DNA from: Alternaria dauci
Taxonomy: Eukaryota; Ascomycota; Dothideomycetes; Pleosporales; Pleosporaceae
Length of the DNA: 64,000 bases
NCBI RefSeq assembly: GCF_042100115.1
Contig: NC_091274.1
Location: 434,001-498,000, forward strand
Direction: 5' to 3'
Made by a program: the position numbers and the translations under genes. Positions within the stretch are counted from its first letter, which is position 1, and the number at the start of each line of letters is the position of its first letter. The notes below the pieces were generated by a model. The model saw only the letters and a program-made list of their open reading frames with translations. It ran no database searches and was not told the origin of the DNA. This document shows positions 57,812-64,000 of the stretch, one piece after another.

Positions 57812-60622
57812 CTATTCATTGACCGGCTTCGCTCCCAACATCCAACCCAAACCTGACGCAAGCGCCCCAGTCGCAGCATTGGCCACCATATCCCTCCTCC
57901 TCACCCTCTCGCCCCCGTCCATACTACCATTCTCACTCCCATCCATACTAACCCTCCCCGAGCCCGGCCCTGTAGATCCCGTAGACGCTGCAGCTTGTGC
58001 ACTACCCCTCAGTGGAAATGCCGTCTTGGAAAACGCCGCCGCAGCCCCACGTGCTACGTCAAAGAGACCCATGGGCGCTTCTTCCACAGCGCCGCGACCG
58101 ATTTCGCGGCGCGGTTGTACGGTGATTGTGTCCATGTCGAAGGCTCCGGGAAGTTTTCGATCGGCTGCGTCGTTGAAGCGTTCCTCTGCCTCGGTCTCTT
58201 GGGCGAGCAGGTGCGTCAGCTCGGCCTCGCATTGTTGCCATACTCCTAGTATTTCTTCGAGACGGCTAGGCGGGGCAAGTAGGAGGGCTTGTGAGAGAAG
58301 CTCCATGCGTTGTTCTAATCTCCTTAGGTCTGGGCGTGCTGCACTACCAGCTTGTGACCAGGAGTTTGATGAAGAGAGAGACGTGTCGTGTCGGCCAGCG
58401 CGCAGAGCAGCCCGCCATGCAACGTCTTCTGCCTCGTCTTCGTGGTCTTCGGTATCCGCAGATCCAAAAGAAAAGAAATTCGAAGACGTTGGAGGCGTTG
58501 GAGATGGGGTCAAAGGTGTCAGTCGGTTGACTACATATGAGTAAGCAGTCTCAAAATCGTCTTCTTCTAGTGCTGCCTCGATGGCCATTCCGATCACTCG
58601 TCGCTCTGCAGCAGCCTTCTTCCGTTCGATTGACGTGGAATCCATCGGTGCGCTCTCTCCTTCCACTTCCATGATGGTGGATGGCATCGCAACTACCAGA
58701 TTCTGCCCAATAGATACCAAATCGTCTAGCTTGGTGTAGCTACCGCTGTTTTGTGATAGCAGCTTACGCACTAGCGACAGTGGGTTAGGGCTCACTCGGA
58801 TGTTGACCGGCTGGAAAGGTACGCCATGCTGGAGTATAAGTGAATAGAACGACATGGCATGTGTCGCTGTGAGCAAGGCCTGAAACCGTCGGAATCGCGA
58901 CGACGAGGTAAAGTGAGGGGCAAATGCGTTGATGATATCGGCAGCACGCTTCATGCCACCCCTATTGCGGTTGCCGTTGCTCGCATTGTCGTAGTGGTGC
59001 ATGGCTGATGCGAGTACAACCTGTTCGACATCTGAAGATAGAAGCGGCTGCTCCCCGAATGCTGGCTTGACGTACAGGTCTATGGCGAGGGCGAAATGGT
59101 TACTCTCCAGAAGCGCCTTTAGCACCTCGGTTTCCAACGCTTTCCGCTCTAATAAACCGAAGATACCTTGGGCTTGGCGATCCTCGTCGTGATTGTTAGT
59201 ACCCCAGTTCCACAACCACAACAACTTGGAACGGATAATGGCCCACTGTTCGCTATCTTTCTTGGAGCCGCTGTTCAATGTGTGAAGTATCTTTTGTAGC
59301 AACGATAACTGTTCTGAGTAGTCGTCCCGTAGTGACATCTTGGCAACCTCTCGAATGGATACTGGTTGCTGCAACGTCGACAGAACACAAGAGGAGAAGA
59401 TGACTAGCTCAAGGACACGGAATGCTTCGGGTCCAGGTTGTGTAATGACATTGTCATTGTCCAGCAAACGATCCTCCCTAAGTAGGGCAGTTGTCGAGTC
59501 TTGTAGCAGAGGGTCCTTCAGGTCGTATGAGGGCAATTGTCCAACGCCGATAGTGAGGTCTGGAGGCGGCTCGTAGTTGAGAAGGGTGCATATCCTTGAC
59601 AAGAGCGAATGTGCCGTTTGTAGTGTGCCCACATCGCTCTTGTCGACTAGGTAGAGGCACGCTAGGGCTGTTCGTGCATATTTCATCTCCAGTTGTCGCT
59701 GTTGGTCGTCATCGACAAAGTCTCGTCCTTCTTCATAGCCGCCCAGGTCCATATCCTCTGGGCCGTCCCAGTCCGAGATGGCTGAAGTGACGAGGGGCAG
59801 ATGATCTTTTGAGGCGTGTAGCAGCCATTGGAACAGACAATCCCAGTCGTCTGGTTCCCGTGCTTGGTCCTGTGCGATTGATGCTCTCCGGCCTCCGCGT
59901 GCAATTCGCCGCCTCTTGCGATCGTTGGCTCCACATAGCCACGGGGCGACGACACCCCTCAGGTCACGCGCTGCATTGTGTATCTGGGTATCGTCTGCGT
60001 TTCGAACGTGTGAGAGTTGGTGGTCGATGGCACGTCGTCCTTTGAGCGATGCGAATTCGTCGAGCGTGGTAGCAGACGTTTGCGGGTAGTATTCGTAGCT
60101 AAGGCGTAGAAGCGGGAGGACGGTCGATGTAAACCACGTGCGTAGGTATTCGGAATGGCCCAGAAAGGGAACCACGAGCTGGGGGACGAGATCCAGCAGG
60201 CCCGTCTGCGCGTCAATGCGATGTGCGCGATGTATGAGAAAGTGGCTGAACAAGTCGAGCTCACTCTCACCCGCGTAGAGGGGATGTGCCACTGGCGGGA
60301 GATGCAGCGCATGCCTTCTCTTCTTCGCCCGCGAGTTGGAGAGTTGTTCGACCGAGGATATATCGAGGGATGCAGCGGGTGATTCCCCAGGATACCGCGC
60401 TCCCGTCGCCAGATCATGCAAGAAGTCGCGATACGATGACGGGTCGCTCTCTTCCGGGAGGTAGTGGAGGATTATGCTCAGCGTAAGCTCGAGTGGTAGA
60501 TCGCCGTCTCGCAGTGCTGTCAGCGCCCGCAGCGCTGCAATGTTGGATTCGGTCGCATATTGTACGGCGAGGAGCACACAGTGTGGCGGTGAGAGCTGCG
60601 ACAATTTCTGCAGCGCTGCCAT
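57812..60622 (-). CDS. SEC39: Sec39-domain protein of the Dsl1 tethering complex
   Basis: A single exon from ATG 60622 encodes 936 residues. It starts with SPPHCVLLAVQYATESNIAA, a helix-rich Sec39 N-terminus, and is alpha-solenoid throughout: LPLELTLSIILHYLPEESDP, LDLVPQLVVPFLGHSEYLRT, ALACLYLVDKSDVGTLQTAH, EVLKALLESNHFALAIDLYV and AADIINAFAPHFTSSSRFRR. The C-terminal 230 residues contain an acidic loop (SADTEDHEDEAEDVAWRAAL) and a Gly/Ser-rich tail. In yeast Sec39 joins Dsl1 and Tip20 to tether Golgi-derived COPI vesicles at the endoplasmic reticulum. The length is within the range of filamentous fungal members. No introns or damage are seen. Confidence 0.88.
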   Translation of the reverse strand: MAALQKLSQLSPPHCVLLAVQYATESNIAALRALTALRDGDLPLELTLSIILHYLPEESDPSSYRDFLHDLATGARYPGESPAASLDISSVEQLSNSRAKKRRHALHLPPVAHPLYAGESELDLFSHFLIHRAHRIDAQTGLLDLVPQLVVPFLGHSEYLRTWFTSTVLPLLRLSYEYYPQTSATTLDEFASLKGRRAIDHQLSHVRNADDTQIHNAARDLRGVVAPWLCGANDRKRRRIARGGRRASIAQDQAREPDDWDCLFQWLLHASKDHLPLVTSAISDWDGPEDMDLGGYEEGRDFVDDDQQRQLEMKYARTALACLYLVDKSDVGTLQTAHSLLSRICTLLNYEPPPDLTIGVGQLPSYDLKDPLLQDSTTALLREDRLLDNDNVITQPGPEAFRVLELVIFSSCVLSTLQQPVSIREVAKMSLRDDYSEQLSLLQKILHTLNSGSKKDSEQWAIIRSKLLWLWNWGTNNHDEDRQAQGIFGLLERKALETEVLKALLESNHFALAIDLYVKPAFGEQPLLSSDVEQVVLASAMHHYDNASNGNRNRGGMKRAADIINAFAPHFTSSSRFRRFQALLTATHAMSFYSLILQHGVPFQPVNIRVSPNPLSLVRKLLSQNSGSYTKLDDLVSIGQNLVVAMPSTIMEVEGESAPMDSTSIERKKAAAERRVIGMAIEAALEEDDFETAYSYVVNRLTPLTPSPTPPTSSNFFSFGSADTEDHEDEAEDVAWRAALRAGRHDTSLSSSNSWSQAGSAARPDLRRLEQRMELLSQALLLAPPSRLEEILGVWQQCEAELTHLLAQETEAEERFNDAADRKLPGAFDMDTITVQPRREIGRGAVEEAPMGLFDVARGAAAAFSKTAFPLRGSAQAAASTGSTGPGSGRVSMDGSENGSMDGGERVRRRDMVANAATGALASGLGWMLGAKPVNE

Positions 60623-61752
60623 GTTGACGTTGGGCCGACTGCTATGGTGAAATGCGCAGGCACTGGCAGACTTCCATGGTCGTCTTGGGGCTTGGAAAGG
60701 ATACGCCCGCGATGCGACAATTCGCTACGTCAACCGCCAAGCCCCACCCGCTCTCGGGGGTCCGCTCACATGTCACCTGCTCTCTTTTCACCATTACGAC
60801 ACCACCACGGCACAACTTTCGACTCATCTCGCACCGCTCGATAGAGTTTTTCGCTTGAATGAAGCAAGTTCTGATGACCACAACGCTGCTGATCTTCGCA
60901 TCCCAGGCTATACCGCCCTCCAACGTTCGAGCGAATCATCTGTAATCCGCTCGAGACAATACTGCGTCCAATACGTCTATCGCCCAATATGTATCAGCGG
61001 ACGACCCTTATACACCAGTTCATCCATTCTCTTACTCTTGATACGGGTGATGGACCTACCACCCTTTCTTACCATGGTTTCGCACCAATTCCACGAGGAT
61101 TCCTCTGAGCAGAAAAATGCTTTTGCTTACGATCCTGAACAGGATGACTCCTCTCGAGTTCTAATACCTGTATGTAGTCCTGCATTTGCGTACCGAGGCA
61201 CTGCGAGGTTCCAGCCCTGGAGGTGCTTGATCGTCAGTGCAAGCCCCTAGCCTAGCGTCCGCATCGTCCGACGTCGCATCCGACAGCACCAGCCACGACT
61301 TTTCCTCCTCACGCTTCAAAGTCACAACCACCCGCAAGGTATTCTTTTGCTGTTTCGGCCGAGTGCATGTTTGGATACCAGCATTGAGTGATCAACAGTG
61401 ATAAATCGGATCGAAACTTTTCTGCGGAACAAAAGCGCAAATGATGGAATTGACAGCCGTTCGCCTCCACTAACCACCGCCAAGCCGACATCAAACATGC
61501 AGCGTTTCCATCGCCGAAACAATTGTGTAGCAGCACACTCGTCGACCCAACCCTGGAGTTGCAGATCAAACTTCGATGCCTGAGCTTGAACTGATTACTT
61601 AGGAGATGGCTGCCTGGCCTCTTTCTTGACATCCATATCCTCTTACTCTCCCTGTACATTCTTGATACCCTGGCTCGGTCCATTCTTTGCGCGTGCGCCC
61701 ATTACAATCTTTATTTCCTCATTCTTTTCTTAACCCCTGTCACGAAGCTGAT
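60623..61752. promoter_or_regulatory. Divergent region between SEC39 and the PPxY membrane gene
   Basis: About 1.1 kb between two outward-facing genes. The 100 bp before 61753 are T/C-rich, leader-like sequence. Frames at 60855-61250 and 61309-61683 lack family features and ATG context, and were not accepted. Confidence 0.4.
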
Positions 61753-63544
61753 ATGCCGAACATGTACATTGATACAGCGACAGCGAACAGTCGGTCCTCG
61801 AGACCCCAGATCACCATCGAGCCGTCACCGTACAACGATCGCTCGACGCCACTTCTAGAGGCTTTCGTGAACCAGGAGGTCGACAATGAGAGGCCTCCAC
61901 CCAGCTACCTTGAAGCTACAACGCCTGGCCTCTTCACCAGTCGACTGAGTGGAGAAGAAGGCGCAAGGCTGCTCTCCTTCGATGGACGAGAAGCAAGAGA
62001 TCCGAGGTTCAAAGAGGAGCAGTACAGAGGAAGAAGTCTAAGGCAACATTGCCTCAAAAAGACATGGCTCAAGGTGGCTGGGACGATACTTGCGATGATG
62101 CTCGTGTCTGCGATGCTGGCCCTCATGGTCGCAGCGGCATCTGTTCGGAGGGACAGACAGGTTAGCTGAGTGCTCTTGGGAAGGAAGATAACGTACTGAC
62201 GTCCGCATCAAGGCCATTGTGACTACCGCCCCATCTTCGGCACAGTCCGCACAAGATGACGCCGCACACCCAGAAGGCTTTATCGATGACGACTCGGACA
62301 AACCCAGCCTCATTGCCGTCCCTTGGCCATCGCCGTCGGCCGCGGCGCAAGCAGCACCTAAACAATCTTTCCCCATCCGATGGCCTGCAAAATGTGGAAA
62401 ACAATACAATGTTCGCGCCGAGCACCACGACTTTGGTCAGACGAGCGAGCTCAACATCCAAGAAGCAGTGCATCAACTAGACGGTCCATACAAGCGCGTA
62501 GCAGGCTGGATACACGTGGCACAAGCACCTCCAGAGCAAGTCCCTGGTACCATACAGGTAAAGATGTCCTACGCAGTATCATCATCAGTCGACGTCAACA
62601 GCGTCGCATATGCATCCAGCTCAACCGGCATAACCATCGGCGATCCCTCCTTCCCCGACGGCTTCGACGGCGTGCGCCCCGGTACCGCTTGTCTCGGCAT
62701 GTCAGTAGTAATCTACATGGCACCCGGCGCCTCGCTATCAAACTTCAAGGTCGCCACCACACACATGGGTATGCAGATCCACCCCGGCGCAAACTTTACC
62801 GTCAAAGACACGACATCCATCTCCACCACTACCGGCACTCTCGACGCCATAGACTTTTCCTCCCGTCAAACATACCTGCAAACCATCTCTGGATCCATAA
62901 GCGGCAAGTACGCACTCTCCGACCTCCTTTCCGTCAAGACGAAAAGCGGATCTGTGAACATTGACGTCGAGCCCCAAGCTGCAGCTTCTGGCTCCACGAA
63001 CCCGGCCATCTTCATGGTAGACTCGCTGTCTGGAAGCATCCGGACAGACTTCAAGCGCAAACACATCCCCGACCGCGATTACCAGACCTATGTCAATACA
63101 ACCGTTGGTTCCGTTGATGGCACTTTTATCCACGGCTCCCGCACAGAATTCAACTCTGTAGCCGGTCTTGTCACGGCTGATATCTTGCCTTTCAAATCCG
63201 GAGATTACCAGTCTGAGATATACACTTCTACACACTCGGGACAGACATGTCTGACACTGCGCTCGCCGTATAAGGCCAAGAACGTAGCCATATCTGGCCT
63301 GGTTAGTACGCATAAGAGCACGTCTGGGGGCTTGGATGTGACGTATCCGCCAGAATGGTCGGGTCTCATTGATGGCACCAGTTTGAGTGGCGCGCTGCAT
63401 CTGCAAGGGAAGGATTTGGAACTGTTAGGAGAGAACGACGAGCCGGGGAAGAACCATGTTGAAGCGAAAAAGGGTGCCGGGGAGAGTAGTTTGAGTTTCA
63501 ACACTGTGAGTGGAGAGTGTGAGATCAAGATTGGGCAGCTATAG
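61753..63544 (+). CDS. Single-pass membrane protein with PPxY motif and beta-rich exoplasmic domain
   Basis: Two exons, 61753-62160 and 62213-63544, encode about 579 residues. The 52-nt intron (GTTAGC donor, TACTGACG branch, ATCAAG acceptor) joins RRDRQ to AIVTTAPSS. The N-terminal 100 residues are hydrophilic and include NERPPPSYLEA (PPSY at about 49-52), a WW-domain ligand. A single membrane span lies at about 105-130 (VAGTILAMMLVSAMLALMVA), preceded by KK and followed by RRDR, so an N-in type II topology is expected. The large C-terminal part is Ser/Thr/Gly-rich with repeated short strands (SGSISGKYALSDLLSVKTKS, SLSGSIRTDF, TVGSVDGTFI), like the DUF4097-type beta-helical adhesin fold. The function is unknown; a PY-regulated surface or vacuolar protein is inference. 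Confidence 0.75.
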
Positions 63545-63732
63545 GTGAGTTGGGTAAGGGTGTTGGGAATTGATGGACGGATATACCTTGGTTCTGGTGT
63601 TGGTTCTGAAGAGTAGATGGTACACTGCGCCCACTTGAGGCTGTCATAAATGTAATGCATATTACGATCCAAACAACCGGTCACGCAGAACATCTATCAC
63701 GTATTCGAAACAGCCCATTGTAGCGACCTTAT

Positions 63733-63906
63733 TCACTCCTCCAAATACCTCGGCTGCAGATAGTAATCGCGCTCCCATCTACTCACCGGCTGCACCATAC
63801 ATTCCAAAGTCGCGTCGCAACCCCTGCCGCACAGTCTTCTCCCAGTTTCCGATTGCGCATAGTAGTGAACTCGTTTTGTAGTAGAATTGAGTTTCCAGAT
63901 TCCGTA
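63733..63906 (-). CDS. Last exon of a gene extending beyond the right edge
   Basis: A frame ends at TGA 63735-63733 and opens at 63906 directly after a CTATAG acceptor. It reads YGIWKLNSTTKRVHYYAQSE, a Cys segment (RRLCGRGCDATLECMVQP) and closes with WERDYYLQPRYLEE. The residue mix is clearly protein-like. There is no ATG, and the frame has a TAG just upstream inside the presumed intron, so this must be the 3' exon of a minus-strand gene starting beyond 64000. The upstream exon could not be placed in the remaining 94 bp. Family not recognised. Confidence 0.5.
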   Translation of the reverse strand, partial: YGIWKLNSTTKRVHYYAQSETGRRLCGRGCDATLECMVQPVSRWERDYYLQPRYLEE

Positions 63907-64000
63907 CTATAGCTAGTGTCGAGGCTATTGTCCGCGCGTCCCGCTCCCGCCAGCGATGGCCTGCCCAAACGAGTATCTAGGTAACATGGATTATCCTCGT

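Noticed and set aside
60855..61250. Plus frame upstream of the PPxY membrane gene
   Set aside because: TTG start, no domain; likely part of promoter or leader.
1..64000. tRNA genes
   Set aside because: A scan for GGTTCGANTCC-type B boxes with a matching A box on both strands found no convincing pair.

Overview
The window is nuclear DNA from a filamentous ascomycete. Genes carry 50-60 nt introns with GTNNGT donors, CTAAC-type branch points and YAG acceptors. The gene set is fungal: Spp1, Nse3, AIM18, Clu1, Sec39, Pmp3, ARPC5, a HET-domain protein and a Dal5-like MFS permease. A Dothideomycete, probably Pleosporales, is my inference from protein style and intron size; I could not test it. No tRNA, rRNA, CRISPR array or intact transposon was seen.

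Left block, 1-26 kb, mostly housekeeping. Spp1 (COMPASS PHD-finger subunit, cut by the left edge), Nse3 (SMC5/6 MAGE subunit) and AIM18 (mitochondrial chalcone-isomerase fold) are tightly packed. Next come 4.6 kb without genes, of which about 3.3 kb is a degenerate repeat array. Then follow an MFS anion permease, an orphan membrane protein, an L-rhamnose mutarotase-like protein, a small PPxY protein, Clu1, a mitochondrial P-loop ATPase divergent from Clu1, a 3.8 kb gene-poor stretch with a second repeat family, and ARPC5.

Middle block, 26-49 kb, accessory and decaying. It is gene-poor and holds a spliced 43-aa microORF, a family of unrecognised secreted proteins in three states (intact gene 33396-34964, nonsense-mutated inverted copy 37425-38873, C-terminal fragment 32485-32783), a four-span membrane protein, a SLIP-GC-like large GTPase with three in-frame stops, a HET-domain incompatibility gene, a frameshifted gene relic near 47.5 kb, and Pmp3. 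Every one of the four nonsense codons can be explained by a single C-to-T or G-to-A transition.

Right block, 49-64 kb, conserved again. It holds an orphan 406-aa protein, a 938-aa membrane-anchored coiled-coil protein, a four-cysteine secreted protein, Sec39 (Dsl1 tethering complex), a 579-aa single-pass membrane protein with a cytosolic PPxY motif, and the last exon of a gene running off the right edge.

The likeliest new biology is the secreted-protein cluster with its unusual intron turnover, set in the same accessory block as the HET gene and the dead GTPase. The 4.9-8.2 kb repeat array comes second. Exon borders were placed by eye from splice motifs and frame continuity; none has transcript support here.
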